Position numbers and translations under genes: made by a program. A stretch of DNA of 64,000 nt. It comes from Arctopsyche grandis (taxonomy: Eukaryota; Arthropoda; Insecta; Trichoptera; Hydropsychidae). The DNA is taken from positions 20,449,685 to 20,513,684 of the forward strand of contig NC_135356.1 of NCBI RefSeq assembly GCF_051622035.1, in the 5' to 3' direction. Positions 47,888 to 59,600 of this stretch are shown one piece after another; within the stretch, counting starts at the first letter, position 1; each line of letters starts with the position of its first letter. The notes under the pieces are model-generated. The model worked only from the letters and a program-made list of their open reading frames with translations, searched no databases and was not told the origin of the DNA.

Positions 47888-47985
47888 ATATGGCTCGCCA
47901 GCAGTATACCTCGGTGGTTGCCTTTATGTTTGGCACCGAGATGTTACCGGGTTCGATCCCGTGTTAATCTTTAATGTTGCTTTGA
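47888..47985 (+). mobile_element. tRNA-like SINE head
   Basis: ATACCTCGGTGGTTGCC and, about 35 bases later, a perfect box-B-type GGGTTCGATCCCG (47950-47962) form a pol III-type split promoter. The sequence is not a complete tRNA, because no acceptor stem pairing is visible. It lies immediately upstream of a LINE 3' fragment. Confidence 0.6.
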
Positions 47986-47999
47986 TCGGACTTGTGCTA

Positions 48000-48577
48000 T
48001 CTATCTGGGTGGAAAGTGTAAAGGAAATTCGCGTTAGAGTGGAGCAAGTAAGAGCTACATTCTTGAAATTGAAAAAAGTCCTAACCACACGTGATCTCAG
48101 TATAGCACTTCGACTGAGACTTCTACGATGCTACGCTTTCAGTATCCTTCTGTATGGGACAGAAGCATGGACCCTGATGGATGCCACATGCAAGAAACTA
48201 GAGGCATTTGAGATGTGGACATACAGCAGGATGCTGAGAATCTCATGGATGGCGCGTCGTACCAATGCCGAGGTGCTTGCCCTGATGGGAAAACATGTCG
48301 AAGTGCTCAAAAGTGTGAAAAGGCGTAAATTGGAGTACTTCGGCCATGTGATGCGGAACGAAAAATACGATCTCCTGCTCCTAATAACCCAGGGGAAAAT
48401 CGTAGGCCAACGCAGTCGGGGCAGGCGGAAAACATCATGGCTAAAGAATCTTCGGCAGTGGTACGGCCTCACCACCCGAGCACTATTCCGAGCAGCAATG
48501 TACAAAATAAGAATGGGACATCTAGTTGCCGACGCTCTAGGAGGACATGGCACATGAAGAAGAAGAAGAAGATCAGA
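48000..48577 (+). pseudogene. 5'-truncated LINE with reverse-transcriptase C-terminus
   Basis: The open frame holds the end of a non-LTR reverse transcriptase: AFSILLYGTEAWTL, then MLRISWMARRTN, RRKLEYFGHVMRN and GRRKTSWLKNLRQW. It stops at GGHGT followed directly by AAG repeats (AGAAGAAGAAGAAG), probably the element's 3' tail. Only about 185 residues of a protein of about 1000 remain, with no catalytic YxDD box, so it is a dead 5'-truncated insertion. The frame itself is intact, suggesting a fairly recent insertion. The antisense fragment at 1741-1946 is from the same or a near family. Confidence 0.8.
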
Positions 48578-48892
48578 CCTTAATATTTGTGATTCCAAAT
48601 CCAATCTGTAGCCGTCTCAATTGATTAATTAATTGTTAATTTTGTGTTCTTCAGCCTCTTGAAATACAGCGATTTATGTAATAAAAATGCTGCAATGTTT
48701 GTAATTAATTGTCTAGGAAGGCGCGTTGGGATTTATCTGTTAGGCCTTCCTGGTATATATCTATGTAAAAAAAAAATATGAATATATAGTGAAATTATTG
48801 GGGATATGAGATTTTTATCGATATTGTTAAATTCAAGCTTTTTCAATGTTTTGTTTTCGATTAATTTAAAATAATTTTTCTCATTTTGTATT

Positions 48893-48950
48893 AATAGCCC
48901 GGCTTCGCTCGGTATTTGTAATGTAAATTGCTTAAACATGGGCAACCTTA
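48893..48950 (-). mobile_element. Helitron-like 3'-end relic
   Basis: AATAGCCCGGCTTCGCTCGG, then TATTTGTAATGTAAATTGCT and TAAACATGGGC, matches the 3' end of the two Helitron-like copies. Read on the minus strand it has the CCGAGCGAAGCCGG hairpin but lacks the CTAGT terminus. It is a truncated copy. Confidence 0.55.
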
Positions 48951-49122
48951 AATCTTAAACTTTATTTGTTTATTTTTTTTAATTAAATTTATTTGAATCT
49001 AAAACCATCAAATGAATTACACGCAAACAACGAATGGTCTTTACATAAGGATTTTTTTACATAAGATTGTGAAAACAAACCTAAAGCAGCGTCGCAAATG
49101 AATTCTTTTTTTAGCAAGCTAT

Positions 49123-49181
49123 GACCTTTTGAACGTATTTCAACGTTCAAAAGGTCTAGTCATTCAACTCTGAATGACTAG
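49123..49181. promoter_or_regulatory. Two adjacent perfect hairpins upstream of GTDC1
   Basis: GACCTTTTGAACG pairs perfectly with CGTTCAAAAGGTC over an 8-base loop. One base later TAGTCATTCA pairs with TGAATGACTA over a 4-base loop. They end about 205 bases before the GTDC1 start codon. A role in promoter architecture is only a possibility; they could equally be element debris. Confidence 0.5.
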
Positions 49182-49386
49182 AATAAAATTTAAATATTCA
49201 AAAAATGATGACAATATACCTCCTGTTTTATTGTTCAGCTGAAATAAATCAATACGAGTTGAGTACATTAATAAACTGCTCGCGGAATCTGAAATTTTAA
49301 ACAACTGGCCGACCCGGCTGTCGCTGCATTAAATTTTCAGTGAACTCATTGCTTTTTAAATGTAAGTGTTGCATTGTTCCAGAATC

Positions 49387-50807
49387 ATGAGTAAGATTTT
49401 GATCATCGAACCCTTCTATGGAGGGTCTCACAAGAAGTTGATCGACACTATAACATCGAGTGGGTACTTGTTGTTGTTTTTGACGTATTATATTTTAGAT
49501 GCTTTGAATTCGATCAATAATGTCTTTCAGATATGCATCCGAATGATTACACTCTGATTACTATGACGGCTAAGAAGTGGCACTGGCGTGCAAGATCCAG
49601 CAGTTTGTACATATCGCTACAAATTCCCGATGTGAAAGACTACAAAATATTATTTTGCAGCTCCGTTTTGAGCTTGGCCGAATTGATCGGGATGTGTCCA
49701 GGCTTGTCGAGGCTGAAGAAAATCGTGTACTTTCACGAAAATCAAATCGTATATCCAAAGCAATCGATTAAAGACCGAGACTACCAATACGGCTTCAATC
49801 AAATCACTACTTGGTATGTATTATTTTTATTTTAGAATATATTATATATATATATTTTTTGATAGTACGGTTTGATTTTGTTTCTTTTTTTTAGCTTGAC
49901 CGCCGATCTTGTAGTGTTCAACTCGACCTACAATATGAATTCTTTTCTAGACAACATTGACAAATTCATTAAAATAATGCCAGACTATAAGGTTAAGAAT
50001 GTAGCCGATTTGATTAAACCCAAGTCATCTGTATTGTATTTTCCGATCAACTTTTCGATCATCAACGGGGTCAAAATGAAGGGTCGAAAAGCTACCAACG
50101 TCAATGATGTGGTTCATATTGTTTGGCCGCATCGATGGGAATACGACAAGAATCCGGAATTGTTTTTTCACACTTTGTACCGTTTGAAGGATGAAAATGT
50201 CAATTTTAAGGTTTGTCAATCCGTCATTTCGAGCATATCATGTTGAATGTGTTTTACTAAAGTTGATTTTTTCAGGTGAGCGTTCTTGGTGAGGCTTTCA
50301 CCGAGATACCTGATATATTTTTGGAAGCCCACGAAGCGTTGAAAAATCATATACATCACTTTGGATTCGTTCAGAGCACTGAAAACTTTTATTCCATATT
50401 GATAGATTCCGATATTGTGGTGTCGACGGCAGATCATGAATTTTTCGGTGTATCAATGTGAGATTGTTTGTTTGTTTTTTATGAGTTGTGTGAGCTATGA
50501 GTATCATAATTTGAGTTTGTTCCGTCAGACGAGATTTAAATAACATATTGTTTTGATTTTTGATTATAATTTCAGGCTGGAAGCTGTAAAGTGTGGTTGC
50601 TTTCCGTTGGCTCCAAACAGTTTGGTCTATCCGGAAATCTACCCAAAGGAATGCCTCTTTAAATCTAACGACGAGCTCTTTGCCAAACTGAAATCGTGGT
50701 GTAGTAGTCCGAATAAATTGAAAGATTTAAGACAACGTTTTGATATTGGTATCGATCAGTTCGATACGAAGGTTCTTTTGCCAAAATATTTGTCGTTATT
50801 AAGTTAA
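49387..50807 (+). CDS. GTDC1: tRNA-queuosine mannosyltransferase (GTDC1/QTMAN)
   Basis: Five exons: 49387-49459, 49531-49813, 49895-50210, 50276-50457 and 50576-50807, giving 361 residues. Introns are 65-118 bases, all GT..AG. The intron 1 donor is GTGGGT, chosen because it alone keeps frame. The protein is a GT-B glycosyltransferase with the N-terminal GTDC1 domain: IEPFYGGSH at 7-15, AKKWHWRAR at 38-46, YFHENQ at 91-96, WPHRWEYDK near 196-204, and HEFFGV at 278-283 in the nucleotide-sugar-binding half. The vertebrate orthologue has been shown to add mannose to queuosine of cytosolic tRNA-Asp, and function here is inferred from orthology. It is about 100 residues shorter than human GTDC1, which carries a long low-complexity insertion in the middle. 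An AATAAA at 50974 is a plausible poly(A) signal. It is the only gene in the right half. Confidence 0.93.
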
Positions 50808-51540
50808 ATATGTAGGTTGTAAGTTTACGAGCTTATCATGATATAAGTTATTTTGATATTCTATATATGTGTAGTAGATATTAGTGGTAGTTGGCAAGCT
50901 TCAATGATTTTATAAAAAATTTTTTTTAAGAAGTTTTTAAAAACTTTTTTGATTTACAAACATATATATTTTAAATAAAAAGTTTACTTAATTAGTGTTA
51001 CTAGTGAGTTCTGTCATTATTTTGCTCCCTGCCACTGATTGTAACCCAATCTCATGACATTCGATCAACTTAAAATGTGTTAAAAATGCACAATAAAAGT
51101 ATATTATAGATGTTAGTGATAAAAACTGATATTATTTATTCATAATGATAATGTATGTAGATGTATGTACCTAGTACACTATTCTTATAATAATGTAAAT
51201 GTATGTTATGCTGTTATGAAGATACATAGATGCATCTAATATAGACGGCTATTTTTTTTTCGACTAGAAACATCCTCTTAGAGGGCTTACTTAAACTATC
51301 AGCTAATTTCAAAATATAAATCTCCGCGATTCATATTGAATCGTCTACATGAAATGTCAAATCAATGAAAAATATTTTTTACAATTTATTGTGTAACCAT
51401 GTATGATGTATGTTAGAAATATGAATAAAATGCAATTTTTGCACAATTAAAATATGATTGTTTGAATATAATCAATTTTTACCATTATTTGATACCTAAT
51501 GTCGGATTCATACATTTGCTTTTGGCAAAAATGGGGAAAA
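50808..51540. other. GTDC1 3' flank and AT-rich DNA
   Basis: Contains AATAAA at 50974 and AATAAAAG at about 51093. No other gene or structured RNA is seen. Confidence 0.5.
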
Positions 51541-51544
51541 CAAA

Positions 51545-51720
51545 TTGAACAAGAATCAGACACACAGGCAAACACACACATTTTGTCTAGATCACGAAAA
51601 CGTGATCAATGATCGATTCTGAGTTCGAATCAGTCAAATTTCAAATTTTCGCATGATTAAAAAAATTATTATTAATATTACTATTATTATAATTATTAAT
51701 ATTGTTACTACGTACATAGT
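51545..51720 (-). repeat. Interspersed repeat family R1, partial inverted copy
   Basis: TCTAGATCACGAAAACGTGA, then TCGATTCTGAGTTCGAATCA and TTTTCGCATGATTAAAAAAA, and at the end TTGTTACTACGTACATAG, match the inverted copy at 37540-37670. A small ATTATTA-rich insert expands the end. Confidence 0.55.
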
Positions 51721-52164
51721 TACAGTAATAATGTCAGCAATTTCCAAATAACAAAAAAGTCACGTCTTATAATCCATTTTTAATCTTTTATTATAATAAT
51801 ATGTATGTAAAAAAGTACAAAAAATAAATTTTCACCACAATCAATGCGTAAAAGACAATTATAATAAATAAGTCAGTCGATTTTTTACGACTCCGATTCA
51901 CTTTACTTAAAATACCACGACTCCGACTACCCGGCCCTGAATAAAACACAAAATGGCAGTGGATACAAAAGACAGATGGTAAGTAGAATATTTCTACTTT
52001 AGGATTCATTTTAAATAATGCTTAGCAACTTTTTGGTTAGTTAATAAATCAATTATTGTTAGTTTATAAAATAATTATCGAATACATATGTATGTATGTA
52101 TATATGTAGATATTGCACAAAATTATTGTGAGTATCAATTATTAGTTTATATTATAGTTTTTTC

Positions 52165-52333
52165 CAGTGGTGTCACCCTAATGGTTTCCGGAAACCCGTT
52201 GTTAAAAATCAAAAGTTTCGGGAAACCCGTTATTTAAACTAAAAGTTCATATAATTTTTGTCAAAAAGTATACAAATCTTGAAAATGTAATGAACTTTCA
52301 TGGAAAAGTGCCAAAATTGGGGTGACACCACTG
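52165..52333. mobile_element. Short hAT-like MITE (CAGTGGTGTCACCC)
   Basis: The left end CAGTGGTGTCACCCTAATGG pairs with the inverted right end CAGTGGTGTCACCCCAATTT. The 169-bp unit is non-coding. The 8-bp flanks GTTTTTTC and GCTTTTCC agree at only 6 of 8, so the target duplication is weak. Confidence 0.6.
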
Positions 52334-53040
52334 GCTTTTCCACAATATTGTTCAGTGAAAAAGAGAATGATAATATCAGTTTTGATATAAAATCATAGAC
52401 GACTCTAGTAAAATTTATATTTTACACCGGTGAAAAGTATTTTACGAGGAAGTTGATATCATATAATATTTTTGGATAGCTTTTCCACAATATTGTTTAA
52501 TGAAAAAGAGAATAATAATATTAGTTTTGATTTAAAATCATAGATGTCTTTAGTGAAATTTATTCTTTACACTGGTGAAAAGTATTTTACGTGCAAGTTA
52601 AGATCATACAAGAGTTTTCAAAAGGGACTCGAACCGGAACCGAAACGAAAACCGAAAAAAAGCTGTTATTTCTGCTGGAATGAACTCCGGAACCGAATCG
52701 ATATTTTTTCTATGAATAAATAAATGTGATTTTGTCTATATTTTGGTCACATTAGAATCCGCCTTTTCACACGCTCGGAAAGTACTCTTCTTTGACTTTT
52801 TTATTATGTGATCACCTAAAGTTATTGCGAACAGAAAATTGGAACTACACGGCTATGATTGTTTTTGGCGAATCGGAACGAAAATTGGAACCAAAAATAT
52901 AGCGGTCTTGGAAAGTTTTTCAAAATATTGTTCCGCGAAAAATAGGATAATATTAGTTTCAATTTAAATACATAGATGTATGTAGTAAAATTTATATTTC
53001 ACACTGGTGAAAAGTATTTTACGAGAAATTGAATATATGT
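52334..53040. repeat. Three-copy tandem repeat of about 145 bp, interrupted by an element
   Basis: Units begin near 52334, 52480 and 52910 with CTTTTCCACAATATTG (TTTTTCAAAATATTG in the third) and share TTTACAC(C/T)GGTGAAAAGT and ATTTTACG. Between units 2 and 3, at about 52623-52902, lies sequence of the CAGGGACCC-type hAT family: GGAACCGAAACGAAAACCG, and AGAATCCGCCTTTTCACACG as in the 7.6 kb copy. So an array was split by a transposon. Confidence 0.65.
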
Positions 53041-53221
53041 AATAAAATCGTTTTTTGACAACAGCTTCGTAATTAATATTATCAACGGCTACATAGGATG
53101 TCGAAAGTAAAGTTTTCCTGCAGCGAATGTGTACATAGATAGGTAGGTATGTTATATGCATAATGACATATTTAAGCTACAATAAAAAGAAAAAGAATTT
53201 TGTTATGAAATTCTGAAAATT

Positions 53222-53687
53222 TATTCCAACCATTGGCAATCGTGAAGCCAATATGGACATATGGCATACAACTGTGGGGATGCAATAAGCCATCCAATAT
53301 CGAAAAAATGCAAAGATGTCAAAACCAGTTTTTGAGGATTATCACCGATGCATATCGCTTCGTCACAAATGAAGAGATCCACAAGGACCTTAAAATCAAA
53401 AAAGTAAAAGAAGTCATCCGAGAATGCGCCGGGAGGCACGAGTTGCACCGTCACCCTAACATAGAAGCGATGCAGCTATTGGGTACAACTAACCAACAGA
53501 GGCGTTTAAAGCGAAAAAAGCCTCACGAATTGGTGTTCTGAATGTGAGAGATTCAGAAGCCCAATTCACAATTTTGGGGACGGAGTGATGATTCCGTAGT
53601 GCCCGTATATGATCTGAAGAGCAACGATATCGCTGGTGATGATTTATCCGGAATCGATAAGATGGCACCAAAAAAAAAAAAAAAAAA
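53222..53687 (+). pseudogene. 5'-truncated jockey-like LINE with poly(A)
   Basis: The frame at 53233-53541 reads the end of a jockey-type reverse transcriptase: KPIWTYGIQLWG, MQRCQNQFLRIITDAYRFVTNEEIHKDL (in parts), and a short basic tail ending HELVF. A 3' untranslated stretch follows, then a run of 18 A at 53670-53687. A 5'-truncated copy ending in poly(A) is the usual product of LINE target-primed reverse transcription. Only about 100 of roughly 900 residues remain, without catalytic motifs. The poly(A) abuts the first unit of the 6 kb satellite. Confidence 0.8.
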
Positions 53688-56600
53688 CTATTTATAGTGC
53701 CATCTATGGGCGATTAAAGAAACTATTTAATGCGCCATCAATGGGCGATTAGTGAAACTATTTAAAGCGCCATTTATGGGCGATTAGAGAAACTATTTAA
53801 AGCGCCATCTATGGACGATTAGTGAAACTATTAAAAGCGCCATCTTGCGACGGATAGTGAAACTATTTATAGCGCCATCTATGGGCGATTAAAGAAACTA
53901 TTTAAAGCGCCATCTAAGGGCGATAAGTGAACCTATTTAAAGCGCCATCTATGAACGATTAGAGAAACTATTAAAAGCGCCATCTAGCGACGGATAGTGA
54001 AACTATTTATAGCGCCATCTATGGGCGATTAAAGAAACTATTTAATGCGCCATCTATGGGCGATTAGTGAAACTATTAATAGCGCCATCTATGGGCGATT
54101 AAAGAAACTATTTAAAGCGCCATCTAAGGGCGATAAGTGAACCTATTTAAAGCGCCATCTATGAACGATTAGAGAAACTATTAAAAGCGCCATCTAGCGA
54201 CGGATAGTGAAACTATTTATAGTGCCATCTATGGGCGATTAGAGAAACTATTAAAAGCGCCATCTAGCGACGGATAGTGAAACTATTTATAGTGCCATCT
54301 ATGGGCGATTAAAGAAACTATTTAAAGCGCCATCTATGGGCGATTAGAGAAACTATTAAAAGCGCCATCTTGCGACGGATAGTGAAACTATTTATAGCGC
54401 CATCTATGGGCGATTAAAGAAACTATTTAATGCGCCATCTATGGGCGATTAGTGAAACTATTAAAAGCGCCATCTAAGGGCGATAAGTGAACCTATTTAT
54501 AGCGCCATATATGGGCGATAAATAAAACTATTTATAGCGCCATCTATGGGCGATTAGAGAAACTATTAAAAGCGCCATCTTGCGACGGATAGTGAAACTA
54601 TTTATAGCGCCATCTATGGGCGATTAAAGAAACTATTAATAGCGCCATCTATGGGCGATTAGAGAAACTATTAAAAGCGCCATCTTGCGACGGATAGTGA
54701 AACTATTTATAGCGCCATCTATGGGCGATTAAAGAAACTATTTAATGCGCCATCTATGGGCGATTAGTGAAACTATTAAAAGCGCCATCTAAGGGCGATA
54801 AGTGAACCTATATGTGCCATCTATGGGCGATTAGAGAAACTATTAAAAGCGCCATCTAGCGACGGATAGTGAAACTATTTATAGTGCCATCTATGGGCGA
54901 TTAAAGAAACTATTTATAGTGCCATCTATGGGCGATTAAAGAAACTATTTATAGCGCCATCTATGGGCGATTAGAGAAACTATTAAAAGCGCCATCTAGC
55001 GACGGATAGTGAAACTATTTATAGCGCCATCTATGGGCGATTAAAGAAACTATTTATAGTGCCATCTATGGGCGATTAAAGAAACTATTTAATGCGCCAT
55101 CAATGAGCGATTAGTGAAACTATTTAAAGCGCCATTTATGGGCGATTAGAGAAACTATTTAAAGCGCCATCTATGGACGATTAGTGAAACTATTAAAAGC
55201 GCCATCTTGCGACGGATAGTGAAACTATTTATAGCGCCATCTATGGGCGATTAAAGAAACTATTTAAAGCGCCATCTAAGGGCGAGAAGTGAACCTATTT
55301 AAAGCGCCATCTATGAACGATTAGAGAAACTATTAAAAGCGCCATCTAGCGACGGATAGTGAAACTATTTATAGCGCCATCTATGGGCGATTAAAGAAAC
55401 TATTAAAAGCGCCATCTTGCGACGGATAGTGAAACTATTTATAGCGCCATCTATGGGCGATTAAAGAAACAATTTATAGCGCCATCTATGGGCGATTAGA
55501 GAAACTATTAAAAGCGCCATCTAGCGACGGATAGTGAAACTATTTATAGCGCCATCTATGGGCGATTAAAGAAATTATTAATAGCGCCATCTATGGGCGA
55601 TTAAAGAAACTATTTAAAGCGCCATCTAAGAGCGATAAGTGAACCTATTTAAAGCGCCATCTATGAACGATTACAGAAACTATTAAAAGCGCCATCTAGC
55701 GACGGATAGTGAAACTATTTATAGCGCCATCTATGGGCGATTAAAGAAACAATTTATAGCGCCATCTATGGGCGATTAGAGAAACTATTAAAAGCGCCAT
55801 CTAGCGACGGATAGTGAAACTATTTATAGCGCCATCTATGGGCGATTAAAGAAACTATTTATAGTGCCATCTATGGGCGATTAAAGAAACTATTTAATGC
55901 GCCATCAATGAGCGATTAGTGAAACTATTTAAAGCGCCATTTATGGGCGATTAGAGAAACTATTTAAAGCGCCATCTATGGACGATTAGTGAAACTATTA
56001 AAAGCGCCATCTTGCGACGGATAGTGAAACTATTTATAGCGCCATCTATGGGCGATTAAAGAAACTATTTAAAGCGCCATCTAAGGGCGATAAGTGAACC
56101 TATTTAAAGCGCCATCTATGAACGATTAGAGATACTATTAAAAGCGCCATCTAGCGACGGATAGTGAAACTATTTATAGCGCCATCTATGGGCGATTAAA
56201 GAAACTATTTAATGCGCCATCTATGGGCGATTAGTGAAACTATTTAAAGCGCCATCTAAGGGCGATAAGTGAACCTATTTATAGCGCCATATATGGGCGA
56301 TAAATAAAACTATTAATAGCGCCATCTATGGGCGATTAGAGAAACTATTAAAAGCGCCATCTTGCGACGGATAGTGAAACTATTTAAAGCGCCATCTAGC
56401 GACGGATAGTGAAACTATTTATAGCGCCATCTTGCGACGGATAGTGAAACTATTTATAGCGCCATCTATGGGCGATTAAAGAAACTATTTATAGCGCCAT
56501 CTATGGGCGATTAAAGAAACTATTAAAAGCGCCATCTTGCGACGGATAGTGAAACTATTTATAGCGCCATCTATGGGCGATAAAAGAAACAATTTATAGC

Positions 56601-59600
56601 GCCATCTATGGGCGATTAGAGAAACTATTAAAAGCGCCATCTAGCGACGGATAGTGAAACTATTTATAGCGCCATCTATGGGCGATTAAAGAAACTATTA
56701 ATAGCGCCATCTATGGGCGATTAAAGAAACTATTTAAAGCGCCATCTAAGGGCGATAAGTGAACCTATTTAAAGCGCCATCTATGAACGATTAGAGAAAC
56801 TATTAAAAGCGCCATCTTGCGACGGATAGTGAAACTATTTATAGCGCCATCTATGGGCGATTAAAGAAACTATTAATAGCGCCATCTATGGGCGATTAGA
56901 GAAACTATTAAAAGCGCCATCTTGCGACGGATAGTGAAACTATTTATAGCGCCATCTATGGGCGATTAAAGAAACTATTTATAGCGCCATCTATGGGCGA
57001 TTAAAGAAACTATTTAAAGCGCCATCTAAGGGCGATAAGTGAACCTATTTATAGCAACATATATGGGCGATAAGTAAAACTATTTATAGCGCCATCTATG
57101 AACGATTAGAGAAACTATTAAAAGCGCCATCTTGCGACGGATAGTGAAACTATTTATAGCGCCATCTATGGGCGATTAGAGAAACTATTAAAAGCGCCAT
57201 CTAGCGACGGATAGTGAAACTATTTATAGTGCCATCTATGGGCAATTAGAAAAACTATTAAAAGCGCCATCTTGCGACGGATAGTGAAACTATTTAAAGC
57301 GCCATCTATGGGCGATTAAAGATACTATTTAATGCGCCATCTATGGGCGATTAGTGAAACTATTAATAGCGCCATCTATGGGCGATTAAAGAAACTATTT
57401 AAAGCGCCATCTAAGGGCGATAAGTGAACCTATTTATAGCGCCATATATGGGCGATAAGTAAAACTATTTATAGCGCCATCTATGAACGATTAGAGAAAC
57501 TATTAAAAGCGCCATCTTGCGACGGATAGTGAAACTATTTATAGCGCTATCTATGGGCGATTAGAGAAACTATTAAAAGCGCCATCTTGCGACGGATAGT
57601 GAAACTATTTAAAGCGCCATCTATGGGCGATTAGAGAAACTATTAAAAGCGCCATCTTGCGACGGATAGTGAAACTATTTATAGCGCCATCTATGGGCGA
57701 TTAAAGAAACTATTTATAGCGCCATCTATGGGCGATTAAAGAAACTATTAAAAGCGCCATCTTGCGACGGATAGTGAAACTATTTATAGCGCCATCTATG
57801 GGCGATTAAAGAAACAATTTATAGCGCCATCTATGGGCGATTAGAGAAACTATTAAAAGCGCCATCTAGCGACGGATAGTGAAACTATTTATAGCAACAT
57901 ATATGGGCGATAAGTAAAACTATTTATAGCGCCATCTATGAACGATTAGAGAAACTATTAAAAGCGCCATCTTGCGACGGATAGTGAAACTATTTATAGC
58001 GCCATCTATGGGCGATTAAAGAAACTATTAATAGCGCCATCTATGGGCGATTAGAGAAACTATTAAAAGCGCCATCTTGCGACGGATAGTGAAACTATTT
58101 ATAGCGCCATCTATGGGCGATTAAAGAAACTATTTATAGCGCCATCTATGGGCGATTAAAGAAACTATTTAAAGCGCCATCTAAGGGCGATAAGTGAACC
58201 TATTTATAGCAACATATATGGGCGATAAGTAAAACTATTTATAGCGCCATCTATGAACGATTAGAGAAACTATTAAAAGCGCCATCTTGCGACGGATAGT
58301 GAAACTATTTATAGCGCCATCTATGGGCGATTAAAGAAACAATTTATAGCGCCATCTATGGGCGATTAGAGAAACTATTAAAAGCGCCATCTAGCGACGG
58401 ATAGTGAAACTATTTATAGTGCCATCTATGGGCGATTAGAAAAACTATTAAAAGCGCCATCTTGCGACGGATAGTGAAACTATTTAAAGCGCCATCTATG
58501 GGCGATTAAAGATACTATTTAATGCGCCATCTATGGGCGATTAGTGAAACTATTAATAGCGCCATCTATGGGCGATTAAAGAAACTATTTAAAGCGCCAT
58601 CTAAGGGCGATAAGTGAACCTATTTATAGCGCCATATATGGGCGATAAGTAAAACTATTTATAGCGCCATCTATGAACGATTAGAGAAACTATTAAAAGC
58701 GCCATCTTGCGACGGATAGTGAAACTATTTATAGCGCTATCTATGGGCGATTAGAGAAACTATTAAAAGCGCCATCTTGCGACGGATAGTGAAACTATTT
58801 AAAGCGCCATCTATGGGCGATTAAAGAAACTATTTATAGCGCCATCTATGGGCGATTAGAGAAACTATTAAAAGCGCCATCTAGCGACGGATAGTGAAAC
58901 TATTTATAGCGCCATCTATGGGCGATTAGAGAAACTATTAAAAGCGCCATCTTGCGACGGATAGTGAAACTATTTATAGCGCCATCTATGGGCGATTAGA
59001 GAAACTATTAAAAGCGCCATCTTGCGACGGATAGTGAAACTATTTATAGCGCCATCTATGGGCGATTAGAGAAACTATTAAAAGCGCCATCTAGCGACGG
59101 ATAGTGAAACTATTTATAGCGCCATCTATGGGCGATTAAAGAAACTATTTATAGTGCCATCTATGGGCGATTAAAGAAACTATTTAAAGCGCCATCTATG
59201 GGCGATTAAAGAAACTATTTAAAGCGCCATCTAAGGGCGATAAGTGAACCTATTTATAGCGCCATATATGGGCGATAAATAAAACTATTTATAGCGCCAT
59301 CTATGGGCGATTAGAGAAACTATTAATGTGCCATCTTGCGACGGATAGTGAAACTATTTATAGCGCCATCTATGGGCGATTAAAGAAACTATTTATAGCG
59401 CCATCTATGGGCGATTAAAGAAACTATTTAAAGCGCCATCTAAGGGCGATAAGTGAACCTATTTCAAGCGCCATCTATGAACGATTAGAGAAACTATTAA
59501 AAGCGCCATCTAGCGACGGATAGTGAAACTATTTATAGCGCCATCTATGGGCGATTAAAGAAACTATTTTATGCGCCATCTATGGGCGATTAGTGAAACT

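Noticed and set aside
47888-47985. Possible true tRNA gene
   Set aside because: Box-B-like sequence is present but the acceptor and anticodon stems do not fold; read as a SINE head.
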